From assembly GCA_900770765.1 (NCBI GenBank), contig CAAGLK010000004.1, positions 1 to 62,322 of the forward strand: 62,322 nt of DNA, written 5' to 3'. This document shows, piece by piece, positions 25,765-33,981 of this stretch. The translations under genes and the position numbers were made by a program. Each line of letters opens with the position of its first letter. Within the stretch, counting starts at the first letter, position 1. The notes under the pieces were generated by a model. It had not been told where the DNA came from and ran no database searches. It was given only the letters and a program-made list of their open reading frames with translations. The DNA comes from Helicobacteraceae bacterium (lineage in GTDB: Bacteria > Campylobacterota > Campylobacteria > Campylobacterales > Helicobacteraceae).

Positions 25765-26406
25765 TTAATTAATTTTTAATGAATTTATGCGCTCTTTATA
25801 ATTTCCGCTAAAGATATAGCTACCAGCTACTACAATATCAACTCCAGCTTCTTTTAGAGCTAGAATATTTTTATCGCTTACGCCACCATCTACTTCTATT
25901 AGGCATGCTGGATTCCGCTTTAAAATCATTTGTTTTAAGGCTTTTATTTTTTCTAATGAGTTTTGTATAAAGCTCTGTCCGCCAAAGCCCGGATTTACGC
26001 TCATTATAAGCACCATATCAATAAATTCTAGTAAATATTCTAAGTCGCTAAGATTTGTGTGTGGGTTTAAAACGATAGCTGGTTTTATATTTAAATCTCT
26101 AATTTTTTGCACTAGGCGATTTGCGTGTTTTTCACTCTCTAAATGAAATGAAATAAATTTAGGTTTTAGCGGAGCGAATAAATCCACAAAAAAGCTGCTA
26201 TTTTCTACCATTAGATGCACATCTAGTGGTTTTGTGGCTATTTTTGCTACGGATTCCACCACAAGCGGTCCTATTGTTAAATTTGGCACAAAATGCCCAT
26301 CCATAACATCTATATGTATTAAATCGCAACCAGCTTCACAAATAGCCTTTATCTCGCTATTTAAATTCCCAAAATCTGCCGATAAAATGCTAGGCGCCAC
26401 AAGCAT
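25765..26406 (-). CDS. rpe: Ribulose-phosphate 3-epimerase
   Basis: Interconverts ribulose 5-phosphate and xylulose 5-phosphate, 213 residues, TIM-barrel. Family motifs in order: APSILSADFGNL at residue 4, HIDVMDGHFVPNLTIGP near 33, DVHLMVE near 65, VNPGFGGQSFI near 137, and EVDGGVSDKN near 172, including the metal-binding His and Asp residues. It stands alone between tRNA-Pro and the divergent fbp. Confidence 0.95.
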   Translation of the reverse strand: MLVAPSILSADFGNLNSEIKAICEAGCDLIHIDVMDGHFVPNLTIGPLVVESVAKIATKPLDVHLMVENSSFFVDLFAPLKPKFISFHLESEKHANRLVQKIRDLNIKPAIVLNPHTNLSDLEYLLEFIDMVLIMSVNPGFGGQSFIQNSLEKIKALKQMILKRNPACLIEVDGGVSDKNILALKEAGVDIVVAGSYIFSGNYKERINSLKIN

Positions 26407-26495
26407 AAGAATCCTTTTTTACACAAATTTTTATAAAATAAAGCACAAATTGTAACAAAAGATATTAAAAAATCTTTTAATCATTAAAAATTAGC

Positions 26496-26501
26496 TATAA
26501 T
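26496..26501 (+). promoter_or_regulatory. -10 box for fbp
   Basis: TATAAT in TTAGCTATAATTCC, 40 bases before fbp. Sequence match only. Confidence 0.4.
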
Positions 26502-26540
26502 TCCAACATTTTTTTAAAGTGGTTTTTTAGGAGTTATTGT

Positions 26541-27431
26541 ATGCAATCCCCCACAAATTTAGCAAAAGATTTAGAATCAATTTTTAATTGTATTAAGGAT
26601 TCTAGTGTTTTAATTTATGAAGTTTTAAAAAAAAGTTTAGGTGAATATACACAAAATGTAAATGCGACAGGGGATACGCAATTAAAGGCTGATGTGGAAG
26701 CTGATAGTATTATACAAAACGCCTTTAAAGGCTTAAAAATCATTAAGCAAATTTGCAGCGAAGAGCAAGATGGGGCGATTAGCTTAAATAAAGATGGAAT
26801 CTATAGTATCGCTTATGACCCATTAGATGGCTCATCGCTTATGGGAGCGAATTTAAGTGTTGGGAGTATTTTTGGGATTTATAAAGGTGAGTTTTTAGCA
26901 CAGAATTTAGTCGCTAGTGCTTATGTTGTGTATGGTATGGTTATTGGAATTGGCTTTGCTAGCAGTTTAAAAAGCGGCGTGGATTATTTTGTTTTTGATG
27001 GGAAAGAATTCATATTACAAAAAACATTATTTTTAGAGAATAAAGGTAAGTTAAACGCAACTGGTGGGACGCAAAAAAATTGGAGTAAGCGACATAGAGA
27101 GAAGATTGATGCGTTATTCCAGCAGGGGTATCGCTTGCGTTATTCTGGTGGTATGGTGCCAGATTTGCATCATATTTTAATAAAGGGCGGCGGAATCTTT
27201 TCTTACCCAGTTACAAGCGATGCACCGCAAGGCAAGTTAAGAATGCTTTTTGAGGTGTTTCCCTTTGCCTTTATTTTTAATAGGGCAAATGGAAGCGCAG
27301 TGTGTATAGAAGAGTGCGAAAATGGCGTTGTGGTAAAGGATATATTAAGTTTAGAGGCTAAACATATCCACGATACTACGCCTTGTTTTTTTGGAAGTAT
27401 AAAGGAAATAGAGTTTGTCAGCACAAATTAA
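26541..27431 (+). CDS. fbp: Class I fructose-1,6-bisphosphatase
   Basis: Gluconeogenic phosphatase of 296 residues. Metal-binding motifs are visible: ICSEEQ near 74, DPLDGSS near 93, and GGMVPDLHHIL in the substrate region near 205, followed by LFEVFPFAFIFNRANG. It is shorter than E. coli Fbp (332) but normal for Campylobacterota. TAGGAG precedes the ATG. The end overlaps the next gene by 17 bases, beginning the fbp-(Cys-rich)-metG-(Mur-like) run that I also recall from Campylobacter jejuni. Confidence 0.94.
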   Translation: MQSPTNLAKDLESIFNCIKDSSVLIYEVLKKSLGEYTQNVNATGDTQLKADVEADSIIQNAFKGLKIIKQICSEEQDGAISLNKDGIYSIAYDPLDGSSLMGANLSVGSIFGIYKGEFLAQNLVASAYVVYGMVIGIGFASSLKSGVDYFVFDGKEFILQKTLFLENKGKLNATGGTQKNWSKRHREKIDALFQQGYRLRYSGGMVPDLHHILIKGGGIFSYPVTSDAPQGKLRMLFEVFPFAFIFNRANGSAVCIEECENGVVVKDILSLEAKHIHDTTPCFFGSIKEIEFVSTN

Positions 27432-27720
27432 TATAGAAGTATTGCTTAAAAATTTAAGAGAATGTCAAAGTGGGCGTGGCGTTAGTGCCTGCTCACTTTG
27501 CACTAATGCGGAGAATTGTTCGCAAAAAAGAGAATTTGAGATAAGTGTTAGAGAAAATTTGAGCGTGAAACTTAAAAATTTGCAAGATTGTCAAGCGAGT
27601 CAAACTTTACAAAGCTGTTTAAATTGTAAAGAAATGTTAGATTGCAAAACACGCTTAGAATATGTTAGCGCTGTTTATTTGAATATGAATAAAGGAAATG
27701 GAGGGAGCTTTGAATTCTAA
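27415..27720 (+). CDS. Cysteine-rich duplicated protein between fbp and metG
   Basis: A 101-residue protein of unknown function built from two similar halves. Each has a KNLxxCQ segment, then a CxxC-x5-C cluster (CSLCTNAENC and CLNCKEMLDC) followed by a helical R-x-EF/EY-xSV segment, giving eight cysteines in two sets of four. This suggests two metal (Zn or Fe-S) sites, by inference only. It starts at TTG 27415, behind AAAGGA inside the end of fbp, and overlaps metG, so all three are tightly coupled. No signal peptide or TM segment. Confidence 0.75.
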   Translation: MSAQINIEVLLKNLRECQSGRGVSACSLCTNAENCSQKREFEISVRENLSVKLKNLQDCQASQTLQSCLNCKEMLDCKTRLEYVSAVYLNMNKGNGGSFEF

Positions 27721-29665
27721 ATTTTATATAACTTCACCTATTTATTATGTTAATGATGTGCCACATATTGGACATGCTTATACGACCATTATTGTAGATA
27801 CTTTAGCTAGATTCCACCGCTTAAAAGGCGATAGCGTGCATTTTTTAACAGGCACAGATGAGCATGGGCAAAAGATAGAGCAAAGCGCAAAAAAAAGAGG
27901 GCAGAATCCTAAAGATTATGTAGATAAAATTTCTAAAGAATTTCAAAATTTATGGGATAGCTTTGGAATCTCTTATGATTATTTTATCCGCACGACTGAT
28001 GAAAATCATAAAGTTTGTGTGCAAAGCGTGTTTTTAAAAATGTTTCAAAATGGAGATATTTATAAAGGAGAGTATGAAGGTGATTATTGTATCTCTTGTG
28101 AATCCTTTTTTGCAAAATCTCAAGTTATTTCTAATAAATGCCCTGATTGTGGGAAAGAAACTACGCTACTAAAAGAAGAGAGCTATTTTTTTAAACTTAG
28201 TAAATATCAAAATAAATTATTAGAATTTTATGAAGCGAATCCTAATTTTATCTTACCAAAACAGCGGCGTAGCGAGGTGATAAACTTTGTCGCAGAGGGG
28301 CTAGATGATTTATCAATTACTCGCACAACTTTTGATTGGGGGGTAAAATTACCCGAATCTTTAAGAAAAAAAGATTCTAAAGAGCATGTTATGTATGTGT
28401 GGCTTGATGCACTTGTGAATTACTTAAGTGCGCTCGGCTATGAGAATAGTATGCCTAATTTAATGGACTTTTGGCCTGCAAATTATCATATTGTGGGTAA
28501 GGATATTTTAAGATTCCACGCAATTTATTGGCCTGCTTTTTTGATGAGTTTAGGACTGCCGCTACCGCGACACATAGCAGCACATGGCTGGTGGACTAAA
28601 GATGGGGCAAAAATGAGTAAAAGTGTGGGAAATGTGGTAAATCCTAAGGAAGTTGTGGATGCTTATGGGATTGATGCTTTTAGATATTTTGTGCTTAGAG
28701 AAGTGCCTTTTGGACAAGATGGGGATTTTTCGCAAAATGCGTTGATTGAACGCATTAATGCGGATTTAAGCAATGATTTAGGCAATTTATTAAATCGGCT
28801 TTTAGGGATGAGTGCGAAATATTTTGATAATTCATTAAAGGCGTGTGAAAATTTAGAGAGTGATTTTAAAGATGCGTTTTTGCAAATGGATTCTACCTTT
28901 ATGTTGTTGGAATCCTTAATGGAATCCGTGCGGATTCATCGCTATTTAGAGGAGCTGTGGAAGCTATTTAGCTTTGCTAATGGGCTTATTGCTAGAGTGG
29001 AGCCGTGGAAGTTGATTAAAGATGGCAAAAAGGATTGTGTGGCAAATTTACTTGTATTTTTAGCAAATTTGCTTATAAAATCTGCACTTTTTCTATCGCC
29101 TTGTATGCCAAAAAGTAGTGAATCAATCTTAAGTGTGTTTAGCTTGGAGGCAAATTATGATACATTTAAGAAATTTATTTTAGAAAAGTTTATTATTAAA
29201 GATATATCAATTAAGCCTATTTCTGCACTTTTTCCACGCGTTGAAAATGAGCGTTTAGAGGATTCTAGCAGTCTTAAGGATTCTAAGGATTCTAAGGATT
29301 CCACAAAAGAGCAAAAGCTGGAATCTTTAGAGATACAAAATGCTATAAGCAAAGATGATTTTTTAAAAATTGAAATAAAAGTTGGAACAATCCTTGCTGC
29401 AGAGATTCTACCAAAGAGTGAGAAGTTGTTAAAATTAAAAGTTGATTTAGGTGAGAGTCGCCCACGACAAATTCTGGCTGGGATTAAGGCGTATTATCAA
29501 GCGGAATCTTTAGTTGGAAAACAAGTGTGCGTGTTAGCAAACTTAAAGCCTACAAAATTAATGGGTGAAATTAGCGAGGGTATGATTCTAGCGGCAAGAG
29601 ATGATAATGGACTCTCGCTTATTACACCTGATTTAAATAGGGTAGTGGGGACGCAAATTAGCTAA
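27710..29665 (+). CDS. metG: Methionyl-tRNA synthetase
   Basis: Class I synthetase of 651 residues. HIGH appears as DVPHIGHAYTT near residue 15, the zinc-knuckle CISC / CPDC region near 125-145, and the KMSKS loop as AKMSKSVG near 300. A C-terminal tRNA-binding (EMAP-like) domain occupies about 550-651. Between core and tail lies a Ser/Asp/Lys-rich linker made of near-identical nine-base units. I prefer TTG 27710, five bases after GGAGG, to the ATG at 27698, which contains that ribosome site. Confidence 0.95.
   Translation: MNSKFYITSPIYYVNDVPHIGHAYTTIIVDTLARFHRLKGDSVHFLTGTDEHGQKIEQSAKKRGQNPKDYVDKISKEFQNLWDSFGISYDYFIRTTDENHKVCVQSVFLKMFQNGDIYKGEYEGDYCISCESFFAKSQVISNKCPDCGKETTLLKEESYFFKLSKYQNKLLEFYEANPNFILPKQRRSEVINFVAEGLDDLSITRTTFDWGVKLPESLRKKDSKEHVMYVWLDALVNYLSALGYENSMPNLMDFWPANYHIVGKDILRFHAIYWPAFLMSLGLPLPRHIAAHGWWTKDGAKMSKSVGNVVNPKEVVDAYGIDAFRYFVLREVPFGQDGDFSQNALIERINADLSNDLGNLLNRLLGMSAKYFDNSLKACENLESDFKDAFLQMDSTFMLLESLMESVRIHRYLEELWKLFSFANGLIARVEPWKLIKDGKKDCVANLLVFLANLLIKSALFLSPCMPKSSESILSVFSLEANYDTFKKFILEKFIIKDISIKPISALFPRVENERLEDSSSLKDSKDSKDSTKEQKLESLEIQNAISKDDFLKIEIKVGTILAAEILPKSEKLLKLKVDLGESRPRQILAGIKAYYQAESLVGKQVCVLANLKPTKLMGEISEGMILAARDDNGLSLITPDLNRVVGTQIS
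29278..29302 (+). repeat. Tandem 9-bp GGATTCT/C units in the metG linker
   Basis: GGATTCT, GGATTCT and GGATTCC start at 29278, 29287 and 29296, exactly nine bases apart; related copies flank them at 29260 and 29320. They encode repeated Lys-Asp-Ser in the spacer before the C-terminal tRNA-binding domain. Confidence 0.8.
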
Positions 29666-29674
29666 AGGAAAAAT

Positions 29675-30736
29675 ATGCAAAAAGAAATACAAATAGGCAT
29701 TAATGAAATAGTTCAAATCTCTTATGGAACGCTATTGAATCGCCCTAGCATTTCTTATTTTGCACAAATTTGTGATGTGCCAGAAGCGGTTAAAAAGGGC
29801 GATTTATTTGTCGCTACAAATAAAAATAGCGCTAAAGATGATATTGAATTAGCTATTAAAAATGGGGCTTTTGGTATTTTATTTAGCGGTGATATTGCGA
29901 TGAGCGATATGGAAGTGGCTTGGATTGGCGTGGAGGATTTAGAGCAGGCTTTAGTAAGAATCCTACGCTATTTTTTGCTTGCAAATAATAAAATTTTATT
30001 TTTACTACAAAAAGAAGAGTATGAAATAGCGACTCAAATAATAGAACAAAAAAAGTCATTAAGTATGTTTTGTGGCTCAATTGTGGGGCTAATTAGCCAT
30101 ATTTTAAGCACAAAATGTGGATATATTTTGTATTGCAATAGAGATTTAGATTTAAAAATATTGCCAAAGGACCAGCAGCAAATAAAACTCTATTCGCTTG
30201 AAAAAATTGAAGAAAATGAGCTTCCTTTTACAATGCTTTCTTATTCTTTATTTACTATTAAGATTTTTTATAAAAATGCGGAATTTACACTGCCGATTCC
30301 TAAACTTTTCGTGCAGCAGTTAGCTAGAGTCTTGCGATTCTGTGCTGATTATTCCTTTAGTGTAAATTTAGAAAATCTAAGCGGAATCTCGCAATTTAAG
30401 CCGCTGTATTTAGATGAAAAAGGCGTTATAGCTAAGAGTGGAACTACAAATCGCGTAATTTTAGCTTGTGAGAATCCACAGCTTTATGGGCAGCTTTTAG
30501 CCTATTTTACTTTGTATGCAAAATGGGCTAAGCTTATGCTTTTTGTGCCGCATAAATTTAGAGATATTTATAAATCTTATGAAACGCGTAGTTTTAGAGA
30601 TAGAGATGAACTTTTTAATGAACTTTTAGCACAAAGATATAACTTTGCTATTATTTTAGGAATATCAACTGCTGCTTTAGAGGAGCATTTTTCTTGTAAT
30701 GTGGCAGAAGTTGATTTATTTACATTTGCAGAATAG
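29675..30736 (+). CDS. Conserved hypothetical, degenerate Mur-ligase-like protein
   Basis: A 353-residue cytoplasmic protein downstream of metG. Residues 28-90 (AQICDVPEAVKKGDLFVA, then IELAIKNGAFGILFSGD) resemble the N-terminal UDP-binding domain of MurE/MurF ligases, which begins with a serine-arginine before KxGDLFVA. The ATP-binding GTxGKT loop expected next is absent. The last third (CENPQLYGQLLAYFTLYA, FAIILGIS) is unlike any ligase domain I know. A lost or repurposed ligase fold is inferred; no activity should be assumed. Ten bases separate it from metG. Confidence 0.6.
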   Translation: MQKEIQIGINEIVQISYGTLLNRPSISYFAQICDVPEAVKKGDLFVATNKNSAKDDIELAIKNGAFGILFSGDIAMSDMEVAWIGVEDLEQALVRILRYFLLANNKILFLLQKEEYEIATQIIEQKKSLSMFCGSIVGLISHILSTKCGYILYCNRDLDLKILPKDQQQIKLYSLEKIEENELPFTMLSYSLFTIKIFYKNAEFTLPIPKLFVQQLARVLRFCADYSFSVNLENLSGISQFKPLYLDEKGVIAKSGTTNRVILACENPQLYGQLLAYFTLYAKWAKLMLFVPHKFRDIYKSYETRSFRDRDELFNELLAQRYNFAIILGISTAALEEHFSCNVAEVDLFTFAE

Positions 30737-30744
30737 GGGATTTT

Positions 30745-31131
30745 ATGAAAATTGCAGTGCCTGTTTATGATGAAAGTTTAAGGGTTTTTAATAATACCGG
30801 ACATGCGCCATTTTTTGCTATTTTTACGCAAAGCGGCGGTGGGATGTTTAAGAAAATTGATTTTTTAGAGCTTAGGCGGAATCCTAGGGGGGATATTAGT
30901 GCAAGTGAGGGTTGTGCGCATAATGATAGTGATATGAGTGAAGAGGAAAAAATAGCACACAAAAAAGAGCATGATATTTTAGGCGAGATTATTAAGGATT
31001 GTGCTGTGGTGCTTGTTAAAAAGGCTTGTAAAAATACCGCAAAAGTTTTTAATGAAAGGGGCATTAAAGTATGTAAAATGGATTCTAGCTGTCAAGTAGC
31101 AAAAGATTCATTTAAGTTTATAAAGGTTTAG
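30745..31131 (+). CDS. NifX/NifB-like dinitrogenase cofactor family protein
   Basis: Small protein of 128 residues with the RNase H-like fold pattern of the dinitrogenase iron-molybdenum cofactor family (starts MKIAVPVYDESLRVFNNTGHAPFF). A Cys/His-bearing insert (EGCAHNDSDM) and a GxxVVLVKKACKNTAKVF-type core are present. Members often bind Fe-S or Fe-Mo precursors; no nitrogenase genes are near, so it may handle iron-sulfur or molybdenum traffic. It follows the Mur-like gene by eight bases and ends the unit before a strong terminator. Confidence 0.72.
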   Translation: MKIAVPVYDESLRVFNNTGHAPFFAIFTQSGGGMFKKIDFLELRRNPRGDISASEGCAHNDSDMSEEEKIAHKKEHDILGEIIKDCAVVLVKKACKNTAKVFNERGIKVCKMDSSCQVAKDSFKFIKV

Positions 31132-31177
31132 ATTTATTTTAGTGTTTTAAGAAATATAGAGATTTATAAAAAGTTAG

Positions 31178-31193
31178 GATTCTAGTTAGAATC
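31178..31193. repeat. Inverted pair GATTCTA-GT-TAGAATC
   Basis: Perfect seven-base inverted repeat with a two-base centre, made of two opposed copies of the window-wide GAWTC core, directly before the terminator hairpin. Confidence 0.7.
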
Positions 31194-31225
31194 GCTTAAA
31201 GGATTCCACTCTTTAAGCGATTTTT
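31190..31225. terminator. Bidirectional terminator (NifX-like / cytochrome c)
   Basis: AATCGCTTAAAG and CTTTAAGCGATT form a perfect 12-base-pair stem with a nine-base loop containing GATTCC; TTTTT follows on the plus strand. The convergent cytochrome gene ends six bases beyond it. Confidence 0.8.
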
Positions 31226-31231
31226 AAGTTA

Positions 31232-31555
31232 TTATGGCTTTGGAAGTTTTGATATAAAGTCTGATACCGCTTCAATATCTGCATCGCTTAGATTCCAATT
31301 TTTCATACTAGAATACATAATCGCTTTTGCACCGCCATTGTCCGCTGTGCCAGCTGCATAGCCCTTTAGCTGCTCTATTAGCCTTGCTTTATCCATACCA
31401 GCTATTTTTGTATTTGCGCCTGGTTTTGTCCCTGGGGCTACTTTCTCTCCATTTACGCCATGGCATAAAACGCATTTGCTTTTAAAGATTTCTGCACCAT
31501 CGGCTGCGAATAAAGCACCACTAAAAAAAAGAATCCCTAATGCAAGTTTTTTCAT
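31232..31555 (-). CDS. Periplasmic c-type cytochrome (c553-like)
   Basis: Small electron carrier of 107 residues. A cleavable signal peptide (MKKLALGILFFSGALFAA) is followed by one heme site CVLCH near residue 33. A conserved KIAGMDKARLIEQLKGYAAG stretch and a likely axial methionine in AIMYSSMKNW follow. It is the size and pattern of Campylobacterota cytochrome c553, which feeds the cbb3 oxidase or cytochrome c peroxidase. TAAAAAGGAG lies before the ATG. Confidence 0.9.
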   Translation of the reverse strand: MKKLALGILFFSGALFAADGAEIFKSKCVLCHGVNGEKVAPGTKPGANTKIAGMDKARLIEQLKGYAAGTADNGGAKAIMYSSMKNWNLSDADIEAVSDFISKLPKP

Positions 31556-31625
31556 ACAAACTCCTTTTTAAAAAAATGGGCTTTATTATAGCTTTTTTAT
31601 CTTAAAATGCTATTTTAGTGGAATC

Positions 31626-32957
31626 TTAAGTTTGCATTTCTTTTAGTATTCTGTGTAGTTTTTCTAGTAATCTTGCTGCTGTAATTAGCTGCTCGCTTGA
31701 TTGTATAGCTATATCTTCGCTTAAATCAATAGTGTTTTTAATGCTTTTTTTCTTTGATTCGCTTAGGTTTGCACTCTCTAGTTTTTGCTTAATTTCTTGC
31801 GTTATGTTTGCTACTTCCTCGCTAATTGTTTCGCTTAATTTTATTGCCTCTTTTGAAGTTTCTTGTGTTTTTTCTATTTTTTCTAAAAATAATGATAAAT
31901 TTAAAGAGGCTAATGATAACTCGCTTTCGCCATCTAGCTTGATTGCTTGTGCTAGATTTTCTTTAATCTCACCACTTGCTAGCTGCTTGGTTTTATGCAC
32001 AAATCCTTTTAAATGCTTGTTTATTTTAAAAAGATTATATAAAGAGCATAGGGCTAAAAGCAGCATAATAGCCGATGCGCCGTATTGGAATTTTTCTAAA
32101 TACTTTCTTGAGTAAATAGAAATATCAGAATATAAATTTACCATCCAGTCAATTTCGCTTAAAAGGGCAGTGTTTTTTTGCGTTATGTTTTTCATAGTAG
32201 AAACTAGATTTTCTTGCGTGTTTAGCACATTTTCTATGTGATTTTTATAGGCTTGCCAGAATCTATAAGTATCTGTAATTGCTTTATTTATATCTTTATC
32301 TTCCATTAATTTAGCGGAGTTATAAAAGTTTAAAATAATAGAATCATATAAATTATAACTTTTTTTAAATTCTTTATAGGCTTGCTCTTCCCATTTATTT
32401 GCATATCGTATTAATAAGTAGCCCATTCTTTGCGTCAGCATCCTTTGGCGACCAGAATCATCAATTAATTTTGCGCTTAGATTCTTTGCTACCATTGCTT
32501 TTACTATCGCATCTGAGAGTTGTAGCATTTTAGAATTATTTTCATCTAAAAATTTTTTATCATCATAGAGTTTAATGGAATCTTTTTTGAAGGATTCCAC
32601 ATCGGCTTTGAAATCTTGCCATTGATTGTTTATGGAATCTAGTTTTTTTATAATTGTATCTTTGCGTGGAGATTTTATATTTTTAGTCTCATCGCCGAAT
32701 CTTAAAATTTTTAAATTTGTTTCAAATTCTAAAATAGCCTCATCTAATGCTGTGTAGCTTTTTTGATTTTGTGCATTTAGGGCGAAAATTTCTTTTGTGA
32801 TTTTTTGCGTAAGCATTCGCTCTTTTCCAGCGATGTTTATTAAATATCCATCTTGCAGACTTCTTTGATTAATTAAAAGCACGGATACAATCATAAAAAA
32901 CACGCAAAGTGCGATTAGGATTCCAAGTGCTATAAGGCGGGTAATAATTTTTGTCAT
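31626..32957 (-). CDS. Membrane sensor with duplicated PilJ/NarX-type periplasmic domain, no kinase
   Basis: Predicted sensor of 443 residues. TM1 is about 8-30, a long helical periplasmic region about 31-290, TM2 about 293-312, then a HAMP-like and coiled-coil cytoplasmic tail of about 130 residues. Two related motifs, INIAGKERMLTQKITKEIF (near 40) and DSGRQRMLTQRMGYLLI (near 165), match the P-box-like repeats of type IV pilus transducer and NarX/NarQ nitrate sensors. No histidine kinase or chemotaxis signalling domain follows. It lies eight bases behind a Crp/Fnr regulator gene, suggesting a shared signal, perhaps nitrate or nitrite (inference). Confidence 0.72.
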   Translation of the reverse strand: MTKIITRLIALGILIALCVFFMIVSVLLINQRSLQDGYLINIAGKERMLTQKITKEIFALNAQNQKSYTALDEAILEFETNLKILRFGDETKNIKSPRKDTIIKKLDSINNQWQDFKADVESFKKDSIKLYDDKKFLDENNSKMLQLSDAIVKAMVAKNLSAKLIDDSGRQRMLTQRMGYLLIRYANKWEEQAYKEFKKSYNLYDSIILNFYNSAKLMEDKDINKAITDTYRFWQAYKNHIENVLNTQENLVSTMKNITQKNTALLSEIDWMVNLYSDISIYSRKYLEKFQYGASAIMLLLALCSLYNLFKINKHLKGFVHKTKQLASGEIKENLAQAIKLDGESELSLASLNLSLFLEKIEKTQETSKEAIKLSETISEEVANITQEIKQKLESANLSESKKKSIKNTIDLSEDIAIQSSEQLITAARLLEKLHRILKEMQT

Positions 32958-32965
32958 TTTTTATC

Positions 32966-33610
32966 CTATTCGAAAATGTTTTGTAATTTTTGTGAATCTA
33001 TTATTTTTATTTTTCCTTTAGAATCTGTTGTTATTATGCTTTGATTATGCATTTTTTTTAAAATGCGCGAGAGTGTTTCTGGCTGTATGTTTAAAAGCGC
33101 GGCGTTGTCTTGCTTTTTATGCGAATTAAAAGATTCTAGCTCGTAAAATAGGCTGTATGCTACCTTTGCCGTGCTGTCAAAAATTAGATTTTTTTTAATC
33201 ACTTCTTTACAAAGGGCGATTTTTTTGTGGCTTTCTTTGAAAAAGAATCGTAAAATATTAATTTCTTCATTTAAAAGCTCTCTTAATTTTTCACCATTAA
33301 AACAAGCCACTAAGCACTCTTTTGTGCATTCAATATTTGCAAATGCACTAAAATTATCCGCATTAAATTCTAATAATATCCCAGAATCTAAAATTCCTAG
33401 AAAAATTTCATTTTCAAAGCGATCTACTTTATATAGCTTAACTTCGCCAGAGAGTAGAATATATAGGGCATTTACACTTTCTTCTTCATATAAAATTATT
33501 TCTTTTGGCGTAAAATGCTTATAGGTTAGAATCTCTTCTAATTTTTTAATTGAGCTATTGTCTAAATTTTTAAAAAGTTCAAATTCGCTTAAATTTTTAG
33601 AAATTTGCAA
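32966..33610 (-). CDS. Crp/Fnr-family transcriptional regulator
   Basis: Regulator of 214 residues: an N-terminal cyclic-nucleotide-like beta barrel (LYILLSGEVKLYKVD, about 20-120), a dimerisation helix and a C-terminal winged helix with recognition segment LLNIQPETLSRILKKM. It lacks the Fnr-type N-terminal cysteine cluster, although scattered cysteines occur around residues 95-135. It resembles the NssR-like nitrosative/nitrate regulators of Campylobacterota, but I cannot assign the effector. It overlaps the unknown gene upstream by 14 bases and precedes the PilJ-type sensor. Confidence 0.85.
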   Translation of the reverse strand: MQISKNLSEFELFKNLDNSSIKKLEEILTYKHFTPKEIILYEEESVNALYILLSGEVKLYKVDRFENEIFLGILDSGILLEFNADNFSAFANIECTKECLVACFNGEKLRELLNEEINILRFFFKESHKKIALCKEVIKKNLIFDSTAKVAYSLFYELESFNSHKKQDNAALLNIQPETLSRILKKMHNQSIITTDSKGKIKIIDSQKLQNIFE

Positions 33611-33980
33611 AAATCACCCCATCTATGCCGTATTTTGCTGCTTTTTGTATTTGGGATTCTGCTTTAATTGTAAGTAGAACTTTTGCGTCAAATAAATATT
33701 TTTCTGCTAATTTTTGTAATGATTTTGCAAATTTTAAATCTTCACACAATAAAAAACCAACGCTTAAATTTACAAGCATTAAGGCTTCTTTTATGGAATC
33801 CACTTTGCAAGCATAGCTTAGCTTTTCTTTAGCGCAAAAGTTGGCTAATTGCAGTGTTTTAGAAAAATTATCGCAATTTATTATTAAAAAATCATTTGGC
33901 AAGGAATTATCAATGGAATCTTTATCGCTTATTTTTACAATATTTAGCGGATTTATGATTTTATGATTTAAAATTATCAT
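33597..33980 (-). CDS. Unknown 127-residue protein upstream of the Crp/Fnr gene
   Basis: I do not recognise a family. The sequence shows alternating beta and alpha elements (DFLIINCDN, LSYACKVDS, VGFLLCEDL, AKVLLTIK, GIDGVIFANF), resembling a fragment of a TIM-barrel or a small Rossmann-like fold; a C-terminal G-DGVIF is reminiscent of barrel strands near a phosphate site. No signal peptide or TM. AAAGG precedes the ATG. The 14-base overlap with the regulator gene implies translational coupling and perhaps a partner or co-sensor role (inference). Confidence 0.6.
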   Translation of the reverse strand: MIILNHKIINPLNIVKISDKDSIDNSLPNDFLIINCDNFSKTLQLANFCAKEKLSYACKVDSIKEALMLVNLSVGFLLCEDLKFAKSLQKLAEKYLFDAKVLLTIKAESQIQKAAKYGIDGVIFANF

Positions 33981-33981
33981 T

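Noticed and set aside
29278..29302. Repeats in metG considered as CRISPR or a mobile-element footprint
   Set aside because: Units are nine bases with no spacers and stay in frame; they are a tandem motif array.
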